Program-made: the position numbers and the translations under genes
Shown: in pieces, positions 8,053 through 16,174 of the stretch
Position numbering within the stretch: position 1 is the stretch's first letter
How the letters are laid out: every line of letters begins with the position of its first letter
The notes under the pieces: generated by a model
The model's database searches: none
Seen by the model: the letters and a program-made list of their open reading frames with translations, nothing else
Told to the model about the DNA's origin: nothing
Source: Crocinitomicaceae bacterium
GTDB taxonomy: Bacteria > Bacteroidota > Bacteroidia > Flavobacteriales_D > Crocinitomicaceae
Length of the DNA stretch: 49,555 bases
Assembly: GCA_028689775.1 (NCBI GenBank)
Contig: JAQVCM010000021.1
Span: 1 to 49,555, forward strand
Reading direction: 5' to 3'

Positions 8053-9507
8053 TTACTTCATCAAATCATCAACGCTTAAATGGACATCGATTACATCTAA
8101 AAAATGTTCATTTCTAGCAGCTCCATAATTTGTGATCAAGGTATTGAATACTGTTTTTTTTGTTTTGGTACTTTCAATGAATTCTTGTTTTCTTGTTCTT
8201 AATTTGGATGCATATTCTTTCGTCATTTTAAATTCAGCGTTGTAAAACTTGCATTCACACAGGTTTATACTGTCGTCTTTTCTGTCAATTATCAAATCAA
8301 TTTGAAATCCTTTTTCAGTAGTTTCATCCGCTTTACTGCTGAATGAATAATGTTCGGTGTAAATACCAGAAATACCAAGTGCATTTTTAATTTCAGCCAT
8401 GTGCCGTTGACATATATTTTCAAACGCATAACCTGTCCATATTTTATACTGCTGCGATTGATGTAAGGAAGTCCAAATCGTTTTTCCTTTCTTCTTATTC
8501 TTGGCGATGAATTTGTGATAAAATATCGAGTATTCATCTAGTAATCTGTATAGCGAACCTCTTTTGCTCTTGCCATACGGCACAACTTCTTCCACAAAGC
8601 CGGAAGTGATTAAATCGTCGATCGCTCTCGTGTAAGGACCGCCTTCTTTCACCTTTGATATACTTATTATTTGTTTTCTTGTTAAACCATTATGTGCCGC
8701 AGCCAAGGTTGCAACGATGGCTTCATGGTTTTCTGGATGATCAAATAATGCCTTGTAAAGATTATCGTATTCATTTTTTAAAAGTCCATTGTCATCAAAA
8801 CAGAGTCGTGCGATTGTTTGATTTACAGACTCTCCTTTTTTCACTTGTTCCAAATAATAAGGTATTCCGCCCGTAACCATGTATAATTCAGCAATGGCTT
8901 GATTTGTCAATCGGATATTTTTGCTTTCGAGAAACTCCTTTGTTTCTTTTAGTGTAAAGGGTTTTAGTTGGATGACTAAATCTAATCTGTTGTGAAATCC
9001 GCCTCGGTCATTCACGATTTTTTTCGCAATCCAAGAGGTTGATGATCCACAAACGACTAAGACAAAATGTTTTTCCTTTGATAAATAGTCATTCCACAAG
9101 TGAGCTAATAATTGAACAAATCCAGATCTTTTGGTTGCTATCCAAGGTAATTCATCTATAAAAATGACGTGTTTCCGATTTTTTGGCAATGATTTTAAAT
9201 ACACTTTCAGAAGTTCAAATACTTCTTGCCAATTATTGAGTGCTGTAATGATTGGAAAATCTAGGTTTTCAGCAATTTTTTGTGTAAAATTATTGATTTG
9301 TATCTGGGTTTCCGCATCTTGGATACCTGTTATCCTTAAACAAAATTGCTTTTTATATACTTCGTCTATGATGTAAGTTTTTCCAACCCTTCTTCTACCT
9401 GTTACCGCAATGAAACTAGATTTTTTAGTTGCTATGAGTGCTTTCATTAAGTCTTCTTGTGATTTTCTACCTGTCATATACTTGTATTTATCTATACGAA
9501 TATACAA
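8053..9507 (-). CDS. DUF234-type AAA ATPase with C-terminal PD-(D/E)XK nuclease-like domain
   Basis: 484 residues from the first ATG. The ATPase half has a P-loop GRRRVGKT at about 37-44 and a Walker B VIFIDELPW near 115, typical of the MNS/archaeal-type ATPase clade. A winged helix follows, and the C-terminal domain contains FQIDLIIDRKDDSINLCECK at about 405-425, a D...ExK arrangement of the PD-(D/E)XK fold. Known relatives are widespread, patchily distributed and functionally uncharacterised, often linked to mobile DNA. The second ATG at 9477 (MTGRKSQ...) matches the usual family start better, which would give 474 residues and place the TTGTATTTATCTA repeat in the promoter. Confidence 0.85.
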   Translation of the reverse strand: MYIRIDKYKYMTGRKSQEDLMKALIATKKSSFIAVTGRRRVGKTYIIDEVYKKQFCLRITGIQDAETQIQINNFTQKIAENLDFPIITALNNWQEVFELLKVYLKSLPKNRKHVIFIDELPWIATKRSGFVQLLAHLWNDYLSKEKHFVLVVCGSSTSWIAKKIVNDRGGFHNRLDLVIQLKPFTLKETKEFLESKNIRLTNQAIAELYMVTGGIPYYLEQVKKGESVNQTIARLCFDDNGLLKNEYDNLYKALFDHPENHEAIVATLAAAHNGLTRKQIISISKVKEGGPYTRAIDDLITSGFVEEVVPYGKSKRGSLYRLLDEYSIFYHKFIAKNKKKGKTIWTSLHQSQQYKIWTGYAFENICQRHMAEIKNALGISGIYTEHYSFSSKADETTEKGFQIDLIIDRKDDSINLCECKFYNAEFKMTKEYASKLRTRKQEFIESTKTKKTVFNTLITNYGAARNEHFLDVIDVHLSVDDLMK

Positions 9508-9626
9508 CTTAAATACATAAAAGAAACATCATAATTGTTTTTATCTTTAATATTACACTACTTAAGTACAAATTTAAGTATCTTTAATTGTATTTATCTA
9601 TGTAATTTGATTAGATAAGTACAAAT
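9481..9626. repeat. Repeated motif TTGTATTTATCTA and inverse, possible operator cluster
   Basis: Copies at 9482-9494 and 9588-9600 read TTGTATTTATCTA; an inverted near-copy TAGATAAGTACAA is at 9612-9624, and a related half (CTTAAGTACAAATTTAAG) at 9561-9578. The block sits between the divergent ATPase and sugar transporter genes. The motif resembles a binding-site series but the DNA here is very AT-rich, so chance is a real alternative. Confidence 0.4.
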
Positions 9627-9789
9627 AGTAAATTTAAGAGTTTTAATTTAATTGCTAGAATCCAGGTGATTGGCATTAAAGATTCAGAGCAGTTTTAAGG
9701 TGCTGAAGATTTTCTAAATATATTTATTCTCGAATTTTAGGATATCGAAGAATAAATAGTAAACTTGTATTGTCTTAAAAAACGATTTT

Positions 9790-11565
9790 ATGAATCCTAC
9801 AAAAACGAATTACGCTGCACTTTCAACCATCATCACAGTTTTCTTTTTTTGGGGATTCATCGCCGCAGGAAACAGTGTTTTCATTCCTTTTTGCAAGCAT
9901 TATTTCCATTTGGATCAATTCCAAAGTCAGCTGATTGATTTTGCGTTTTACTTCGCCTATTACATCGGAGCACTTGCTCTGTATGCGATTGGAGTTCGCC
10001 GCGGACAAGATCCAGTTTTAAAATGGGGATATAAAAAAAGTATCGTTTACGGATTACTTTTTTCCGCTTTGGGAGCTGCCGCGATGATTGTTTCGCTTTA
10101 CATGAACGTTTTTACAGGCATGTTATTCGGTTTATTCATTGTAGCCTTGGGATTTTCTCTGCAACAAACTTCCGCCAATCCATTCATGATTGCTTTGGGA
10201 GATGAGAAAACAGGTTCGAATCGGGTAAGTTTGGGCGGCGGCGTTAATAGTTTGGGAACAACGATTGGACCGTTGGTTGTAGCATTTGCTCTGTTTGGAT
10301 CTACCACGATGACTGACGAGATGATTCATTCCTTGAGCATGAACAAAGTCATTATTCTATATGTTTTTGTAGGATTACTTTTTCTTGGAATTGCAGCACT
10401 TTTTCACTTCTCTAAGAAATTACCAGATGGAAAAGAAATAACGGACGCTGATTCCACAGTTAGCCACGGAATGGAAAATTCCAACAAAGCCTTGGCAACT
10501 TTACTGATTATTACGGGTTTATTAATCGGATGTTTCGCACCGGTTTTCAGTAGTTACCGCAGTGAAGAAGCGAAGCAAATAGTGGTATTAGAAAACCAGT
10601 TGTTAAAGACTAAAAAATTACTTGGCACCAGCGATGCAAAATTCGTGTTGGAACAAGATATCCGCAACTTGAAAACACCTTTAGAAAACAAACGAATCAT
10701 TTGGTTTTCAATGGGACTTGTGGTGGTGATTGGTGGATTGGTATCCGCATTAAGACTTTCAAAAAGAAACAGCAATGGTTGGGGAGCAATGAAATATCCG
10801 CAATTGATTCTCGGCATGTTGGCCATTTTTATCTACGTTGGAGTTGAAGTCGCCATCGGAAGTAACTTGGGCGAATTGCTCCGACAACCTAATTTTGGAG
10901 GTTATGCTTCTTCCGAAATAGCACCGTTTGTAGCCTTGTATTGGGGAAGTTTGATGATGGGAAGATGGGCAAGTGCGATTTATGTTTTTGACTTGACGGA
11001 TATGTGGAAGAAAATTCTGACCGCCGCATTACCAATCATAGGCTTTGCTGTCGTATTAGGTTTCTCTGCCTTGGCAAACCACGAAATTAAATCTTTATAT
11101 GGCTACATTATTTTTGTGATTATCCAAATTCTAGGATTCTTTTGGGGACAAAACAAACCAGCCAAAACTTTGTTAATCTTCGGCATCTTGGGAGTTATTG
11201 TGACCGCAATCGGATTAATTCCAACAGCTCAAATGAATCCAATCTACGAAATGTTGGGAATGGAAAACACGGGAATCATTTCCGTTTACGCCTTCTTAAG
11301 TGCCGGATTATTCTGCTCCATCATGTGGCCATGTATTTTTTCACTTTCCCTGGCCGGATTAGGAAAATACCAAGCCCAAGGATCCGCTTTCTTAATCATG
11401 ATGATTTTGGGTGGTGCTATTATTCCGCCTTTACAAGGAAAATTGAGTGATATCACTGGAATTCAATCCTCTTTTATTGTAGCTACTTTGTGTTTTGTTT
11501 ACTTAGCAATCTTTGCCATTTGGGTGAAGCGTGTATTGAAAAAACAAGGAGTAGTAATGGATTGA
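9790..11565 (+). CDS. FucP/GluP-like sugar MFS transporter with inserted charged loop
   Basis: 591 residues with about 12-14 membrane helices. The N-terminal half has the family pattern FFFWGFIAAGNSVFIPFCKH, LIDFAFYFAYYIGAL and GFSLQQTSANPFMIALG seen in L-fucose/glucose-galactose symporters of the MFS. Most FucP relatives are near 430 residues; here extra sequence between about 205 and 330 adds two hydrophobic segments around a charged, coiled-coil-like stretch (VLENQLLKTKKLLG ... LEQDIRNLKTPLENKR). It would import a sugar by proton symport across the inner membrane; the substrate cannot be told. It stands alone and diverges from the ATPase gene. Confidence 0.87.
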   Translation: MNPTKTNYAALSTIITVFFFWGFIAAGNSVFIPFCKHYFHLDQFQSQLIDFAFYFAYYIGALALYAIGVRRGQDPVLKWGYKKSIVYGLLFSALGAAAMIVSLYMNVFTGMLFGLFIVALGFSLQQTSANPFMIALGDEKTGSNRVSLGGGVNSLGTTIGPLVVAFALFGSTTMTDEMIHSLSMNKVIILYVFVGLLFLGIAALFHFSKKLPDGKEITDADSTVSHGMENSNKALATLLIITGLLIGCFAPVFSSYRSEEAKQIVVLENQLLKTKKLLGTSDAKFVLEQDIRNLKTPLENKRIIWFSMGLVVVIGGLVSALRLSKRNSNGWGAMKYPQLILGMLAIFIYVGVEVAIGSNLGELLRQPNFGGYASSEIAPFVALYWGSLMMGRWASAIYVFDLTDMWKKILTAALPIIGFAVVLGFSALANHEIKSLYGYIIFVIIQILGFFWGQNKPAKTLLIFGILGVIVTAIGLIPTAQMNPIYEMLGMENTGIISVYAFLSAGLFCSIMWPCIFSLSLAGLGKYQAQGSAFLIMMILGGAIIPPLQGKLSDITGIQSSFIVATLCFVYLAIFAIWVKRVLKKQGVVMD

Positions 11566-11663
11566 TTATTGATTTAAAGTGTTGGAATTTATGGCTTTAC
11601 AAGAAGTTGTCAACATAAATCTTACAAGCGATTCAAATTGAGCACATGAGTCACTGCCATTCC

Positions 11664-11711
11664 CCGTGTCCTATGTGCCTTCCTCCGCGACCTCAGTGGT
11701 TAATTAACACG
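11664..11711. repeat. Dispersed intergenic repeat, copy A
   Basis: 48-nt element running from CCGTGTCCTATGTGCC through CAGTGGTTAATTAACACG. Its first 40 nt match a second element at 12828 at 31 positions. It is non-coding and lies between the sugar transporter and the heme protein gene. Confidence 0.55.
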
Positions 11712-11754
11712 AATGTACTTCCCTCTAAAATCTCCATGGTTACCTAGCACGTAC

Positions 11755-12360
11755 TCACTTCTCAAAGCTCACCTTCCACATCCCTCTAAAATCCGCCATT
11801 TTGTAATTAGTCGCCAAATCATTCGGATATTTCTCTTTAATCTTCTCCAAGGTAGAAATGTCAATATCTTGATCAGGCGCGCCGTGACATTTCAAACAAG
11901 TCGGCATACCAATCGCAATGGGCTTGTAATAAACCAAGCTCTGATTTTCTTCCACAACAAAAGGAACCGGTTTTTCTGATTTAAAGAACGCACTTTTGAA
12001 TTTTACCCAAGCAGATTTATCATTTTCTGTTTTCAGATAATTATCAGGATTACGCTGTTGGTCGGTAACGCGTTCAACTTTTACTTTATTTGCTTTTGAA
12101 ATAGAATCCATCAACGGAACAGCCTGAATGTTGCAGAATTCCACTGCGTGAACAGGTCCACCAGCTTTCATTTCTTTGGAAACATTTTGAAGTAAAGACG
12201 TTTGAGCCATGTTGGAAATAAGATCTCCAAGTGCCAATTTTTCTTCTCTTTCACTTTCAGTGATTACCTGAACTTCCGCAGTCTCTTTAACAGGGTTTTG
12301 ACTACAACTTGCTACGAGCAAAGTCATCAATAATGCGGATATCTGTATCGTGCGTTTCAT
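11755..12360 (-). CDS. DUF3365/Tll0287-like heme c lipoprotein
   Basis: 201 residues starting with a lipoprotein signal (LLMTLLVASC, lipid-modified Cys at about 19). The body matches the DUF3365/Tll0287-like family: a helical sensor-like region (HAVEFCNIQAVPLMDSISKA, VTDQQRNPDNYLK) followed by a single heme c motif CLKCHG in the C-terminal third, with YKPIAIGMPTCLKCHG as the surrounding signature. The family is thought to be periplasmic heme sensors or electron carriers. It lies 43 nt downstream of the DUF2892 gene on the same strand, with a Crp/Fnr regulator beyond, suggesting a redox-related group. Confidence 0.85.
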   Translation of the reverse strand: MKRTIQISALLMTLLVASCSQNPVKETAEVQVITESEREEKLALGDLISNMAQTSLLQNVSKEMKAGGPVHAVEFCNIQAVPLMDSISKANKVKVERVTDQQRNPDNYLKTENDKSAWVKFKSAFFKSEKPVPFVVEENQSLVYYKPIAIGMPTCLKCHGAPDQDIDISTLEKIKEKYPNDLATNYKMADFRGMWKVSFEK

Positions 12361-12403
12361 AAGTAGATCTGTTATAATGAATTTCGTTGTATCAAATGTA
12401 CAA

Positions 12404-12652
12404 CTATTTTATCTCTTCGAATTCTACGTCTTTTTGGGCAACAACTACATCTGTTTTCCGAATCGGAGTTTCACAAGCTCCATTTGCACAACATCCTACA
12501 TTGAATAAAGGCATCGCTGCAAATCCAGCACCCAAAAGAATAAACATCCAATCGTTCGCTTTAACTCCTTGAATTACAATAACAACTCCTAAAACCAAAC
12601 GAAATATGCGCGTCATATTCCACCCTTGAAGATATTCTTTTACGTTCATCAT
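12404..12652 (-). CDS. DUF2892 (YgaP-like) inner-membrane protein
   Basis: About 83 residues from the paired ATGs at 12652/12649. The sequence MTRIFRLVLGVVIVIQG plus WMFILLGAGFAAMPLFNVGCC forms two hydrophobic helices in the pattern of DUF2892, the membrane module also fused to rhodanese in YgaP. The motif GCCANGAC (three Cys in a short loop) after the second helix is typical of Bacteroidota members and may take part in sulfur or thiol chemistry (inferred). Probably cotranscribed with the heme lipoprotein downstream and functionally tied to the Crp/Fnr gene upstream. Confidence 0.8.
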   Translation of the reverse strand: MMNVKEYLQGWNMTRIFRLVLGVVIVIQGVKANDWMFILLGAGFAAMPLFNVGCCANGACETPIRKTDVVVAQKDVEFEEIK

Positions 12653-12827
12653 TATACAATTTAAATACAAGTACAAATCTCATCTATTTTAAGGAAAGAT
12701 CAAGTAACATTAGTTACACAAGAATAATTCCTTATTTTACAAGGTAAATCCTAAACTATCCACATCACATCAAAAAAACACCGCTCCAATTCCTCCGAGC
12801 CTAAAAAATAACACGCCCTCCAAAACT

Positions 12828-12882
12828 CCGTGTTCTCTGCGTCTTCTTCCGTGCCCACCGTGGTTAAAAAAAAATTAACACG
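12828..12882. repeat. Dispersed intergenic repeat, copy B
   Basis: 55-nt element from CCGTGTTCTCTGCGTC through CCGTGGTTAA, a run of A, and ATTAACACG. It shares 31 of the first 40 positions and the ATTAACACG ending with copy A at 11664. The style (CTCTG-CG-C-TCCGTG-C..CCGTGGTT) is common in intergenic DNA of this phylum. Confidence 0.55.
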
Positions 12883-12885
12883 CCC

Positions 12886-13509
12886 CTACAAAATCACAAT
12901 CCTATTCCTCCCCAATTCCACAACCCCGCTTTCTTCCAATTGTTTCAACAACCTAGAAACCACGACACGCGCCGTTCCCAACTCATTCGCCAACTGTTCG
13001 TGCGTAATCTGAATAACTTTACTATCCATCAGTTCTTCCTTCTTCTTCAAAAGCGTCAGCAAGCGATCATCCACTTTTTTAAAAGCAATGGCATTGATAA
13101 TTTCCAATAATTCCTCAAAACGTTTGTGGTATAGCTTGAAGATGTAGTCCAGCCATTTTGGATAATCTTTGATTAACAGCGTCACTTTTTCCATCGGAAG
13201 AAATAAGATTTCAGCGTCTTCTTCTACTATTGCTTTTACTTTGCTGGTTTCATTGTGTAATCCGCCTAAAAATGACATGATACAACTTTCACCACTTTTG
13301 ATGTAATATAATAAGATTTCTCTTCCGTCTTCTTCCAAACGAATCACTTTAATGCTTCCTTTAGTAACGATCGGAATGGCGTTGATGTATGCGTTTTCGT
13401 TCAAAACTACGCTACCTGCTTTGTAACTTTTAGCAATGCTATATTCTTTGAGTTTCTGCACCAATTCTGGCGAAGATTTCAAGTCCATCATTTCATCTAA
13501 TTCTTCCAT
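12886..13509 (-). CDS. Crp/Fnr family transcriptional regulator
   Basis: 207 residues from the ATG at 13509. An N-terminal cyclic-nucleotide-type beta-roll (KAGSVVLNENAYINAIPIVT, ILLYYIKSGESCIMSFL) is followed by a long dimer helix and a C-terminal HTH_Crp winged helix (THEQLANELGTARVVVSRLL). The beta-roll lacks the Fnr iron-sulfur cysteines at the N-terminus and the clear cAMP-binding RxS signature, so the ligand is unknown. A frame extension to 13584 exists, but a TATCTTTA box 4 nt before the ATG at 13509 supports the shorter form. Neighbours encode redox-type proteins, hinting that they are its targets. Confidence 0.9.
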   Translation of the reverse strand: MEELDEMMDLKSSPELVQKLKEYSIAKSYKAGSVVLNENAYINAIPIVTKGSIKVIRLEEDGREILLYYIKSGESCIMSFLGGLHNETSKVKAIVEEDAEILFLPMEKVTLLIKDYPKWLDYIFKLYHKRFEELLEIINAIAFKKVDDRLLTLLKKKEELMDSKVIQITHEQLANELGTARVVVSRLLKQLEESGVVELGRNRIVIL

Positions 13510-13513
13510 GGGG

Positions 13514-13521
13514 TAAAGATA
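13514..13521 (-). promoter_or_regulatory. Candidate -7 box of the Crp/Fnr gene (TATCTTTA)
   Basis: Seven of eight positions fit TAnnTTTG; the spacer to the chosen ATG is again 4 nt (CCCC). It decides the start at 13509 instead of 13584. Confidence 0.5.
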
Positions 13522-13616
13522 ATAATATAATGACGAATGATGATTTCGGGATTTTAGTTCTGATAATTTTAGGAGTGAGGCCAATTCACACTTTCATCAA
13601 AGGATTGACCGATAAT

Positions 13617-15998
13617 TTACTTCAACAAAACCACGTGACCAATCAGCGTATCTTCTTCGCCATCATTGGTAACATACTTTATTTTGTATACATAGACATC
13701 GTCTTTTACAATTACACCATTATACGTACCATCCCAAATGAATCGAACTTCATTGGATTCATACAAGATTTCTCCCCATCTGTTGAATATTTTCACGTTC
13801 AGTTCCTTGATATTTACCGTAGTTGCATAAAAAACATTGTTGAATTTATTTCCGTCTGGAGTAAATGCATTTGGAACGTAAATATAATGTTCTTGAGCAA
13901 TTTTGATTGGGCGAGAAAGTGTATCCTTACATCCAATTTCATTGGTTGCAATTAAAGTTACAATGTAAACGTCAGGATGAGCGTACGTGTTATTTGGATG
14001 AATCACGGTAGAAGAATTTCCATCACCAAAACTCCATTGATAGGAGATAGCTCCCGTAGATAAGTTTTCGAAGGTAATTGGCAATCCATTAAAAATTGGA
14101 CTACTCACGATTTGAAAATTAGCGACTGGTTTGATTACCGTAATTAGAATTTCATCACGGACGTCAAAAGTTTGACATTCATCAGAGACTGCAACCGTAT
14201 AGGTAGTTGTTGTCATTGGATTAACCCAAACACTACTGCTTGTTCCTCCTGTTCCGATCCAATCGTAATAATATTGACCATATCCACCCGTGGCAGAAAC
14301 ACTCAAGAGCACGGAGTCTCCTGGACAAACAATCTGATCGGATGAAACTTGGATTAGTAATGGTGGACTTGTGACCGTGTAAACGACTTGTGCTGTAGTT
14401 TTTATGCCACATTTATCAGTAACCTCAACGATGTAAGTTGTTGTTGCAGATGGAGACACGAGTTGCGTAGCTTGCGTACCCAAGGTGTCTAAACCAGCAA
14501 ACCATTGATACGTATAGGTTCCACTTCCTCCGGATGGTATAACAGAAATTGTCTTCGGGACATACGGACATATTTCAGTAATATTTGGCGAAGGTGTTGC
14601 TACTAAAGGTGGATTGACTGGAACCGTAACTACTACGGTTTCTGTTACGGTTGTTAACAAACAGAAATCAATAACATTTACAGTGTACGTTGTTGTTACA
14701 GTTGGGTTTACCGTGATGGTGCTGTCTGTACTTCCTGTATTCCATAAATAGGTATATGGACCAGAACCTCCTGCAATAATTGGAATTAAATCAACCGCAT
14801 CACCTGCACATTCTACCGTAATTGGATCGATATTAACCGTTAAGGGTTGCACGTCGTTGATGGTCATGTTCACTACTTTTTGAGTCACATTTCCGCATGG
14901 ATCAATCAATGTAAAACTCAAATCAAGTGTTTCAATTCCTTCTAAAATACCGTCTTCTATGGCAGAAAAAGTAAACTGAACCGTCGTTTGTCCAGCGGGG
15001 AATGTGACAGAAGAAGGAATGTTTGTATAATCTACGCCAGCAGTAGCTGTTCCTGAAACCGAAATTGGAACTGTCAAAGGAACGTTTATATTGTTACCTG
15101 ATCTCGTTAAAGTAAAGGTAGATGACACGCATCCTTCTGCCATCATAGCTGGGTCTCCAAAAGCATCGTAAGATAATTGTTGACTGATGACTACGGGTTC
15201 TTTGGAGGTTAAACTATTTGCCTCTAAAAAAATACCAGAATCAAAAATCCCATCGTTTACATCCGCAATGGCAATAACCAGTTTATAGGTTTTTCCACAT
15301 TCCACTTTCGCAACTGCTTCTAAAGGCTTGGTGAAACCATCGTATTGAATGTGCTGTCCTCCTCCATTATAATTGAAAAATGCACAATTATTACATGCAG
15401 GTTGGTAGGAAGAAACGAGGTATTCAGTTCCATCGTTGATGTTGTTGATAGTTACTGCTGTGCCATTTGGTAGTTTGGCTATATTCAAAGGACCACTCGG
15501 ATTGTTTGGAATACCTGGACCTGTGATGAAAAACGCGAAAATGTCATTGAATTTTGAACCCACCCATTCTCTGTATTCCTCAGATCCAAAAACGTATTTG
15601 AAGCGAACGGTATCTGCATACGGAATAAACGTAAATTCTAAAATCGCTGCATTGGTGGTTAAGTTTGCGCCAAGTATATTGTTCAGTGGCGAATATCCTG
15701 GTCGATTGTTGTTTACGCCCGCACTCGGCGAATTATTCGGTCCGTGTGGTCCGCTACCGTTGTTGAGAACGGTTCCTGTTGTCATCACAATACCTTCGTT
15801 GATTCCCAGGTTTGTTCCAAAAGCTGTAAATCTACCAATTGCCTGTGGATCGCCGTTGTATGTCACACTCAACAACTGAACTCCCGGACCAAGTAAGGTG
15901 TTTTGTACTAAAGAAAATGGTGTAGCAGTCGTGTTCGTTAGCAGTTGACTGAACGATAAAAAAGGGAAAACAAATATGATAAGGATAAATAACTTCAT
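13617..15998 (-). CDS. T9SS-secreted surface protein: choice-of-anchor L, Calx-beta-like, PKD, gliding-type C-terminal domain
   Basis: 793 residues. A signal peptide (MKLFILIIFVFPFLSFSQ) is followed by a choice-of-anchor L domain at about 25-265 (GTVLNNGSGPHGPNN, FKYVFGSEEYREW, FNDIFAFFITGPG). A Calx-beta-like unit is near 290-385 (AGVDYTNIPSSVTFPAGQTT), then three Ig/SprB-like repeats of about 90 residues, each with a YxWxxG and TTTYTVxVxD pattern, and a PKD domain near 640-700 (YQWSFGDGNSSTV). The final 85 residues (YVPNAFTPDGNKFNNVF ... FNRWGEILYES) are the type B gliding-motility sorting domain. It should cross the outer membrane by T9SS and act at the surface, probably in adhesion (inferred). 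Confidence 0.93.
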   Translation of the reverse strand: MKLFILIIFVFPFLSFSQLLTNTTATPFSLVQNTLLGPGVQLLSVTYNGDPQAIGRFTAFGTNLGINEGIVMTTGTVLNNGSGPHGPNNSPSAGVNNNRPGYSPLNNILGANLTTNAAILEFTFIPYADTVRFKYVFGSEEYREWVGSKFNDIFAFFITGPGIPNNPSGPLNIAKLPNGTAVTINNINDGTEYLVSSYQPACNNCAFFNYNGGGQHIQYDGFTKPLEAVAKVECGKTYKLVIAIADVNDGIFDSGIFLEANSLTSKEPVVISQQLSYDAFGDPAMMAEGCVSSTFTLTRSGNNINVPLTVPISVSGTATAGVDYTNIPSSVTFPAGQTTVQFTFSAIEDGILEGIETLDLSFTLIDPCGNVTQKVVNMTINDVQPLTVNIDPITVECAGDAVDLIPIIAGGSGPYTYLWNTGSTDSTITVNPTVTTTYTVNVIDFCLLTTVTETVVVTVPVNPPLVATPSPNITEICPYVPKTISVIPSGGSGTYTYQWFAGLDTLGTQATQLVSPSATTTYIVEVTDKCGIKTTAQVVYTVTSPPLLIQVSSDQIVCPGDSVLLSVSATGGYGQYYYDWIGTGGTSSSVWVNPMTTTTYTVAVSDECQTFDVRDEILITVIKPVANFQIVSSPIFNGLPITFENLSTGAISYQWSFGDGNSSTVIHPNNTYAHPDVYIVTLIATNEIGCKDTLSRPIKIAQEHYIYVPNAFTPDGNKFNNVFYATTVNIKELNVKIFNRWGEILYESNEVRFIWDGTYNGVIVKDDVYVYKIKYVTNDGEEDTLIGHVVLLK

Positions 15999-16174
15999 CT
16001 GAGTTTGTAACGTTCTTTTAATGTTTTAGTTGTCTCACTAAATCCAAAATTTCCTTTCAATTGATTAAAGTGCAAAAGTTAGGGATTTAATGGGTAATAA
16101 TGAAATTATTATGGTTTATTTAACATGTGTTTCTTCTTCAATTATTGAGGTACTATGCAAGAACTATGCAAGAG

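Noticed and set aside
13530-13955. 141-codon frame antisense across the Crp/T9SS junction
   Set aside because: Covers the conserved sorting domain in reverse; no promoter or start support.
15436-15879. 147-codon frame antisense to the T9SS surface protein
   Set aside because: Pro/Leu-rich reading of the choice-of-anchor domain on the wrong strand; no signals.
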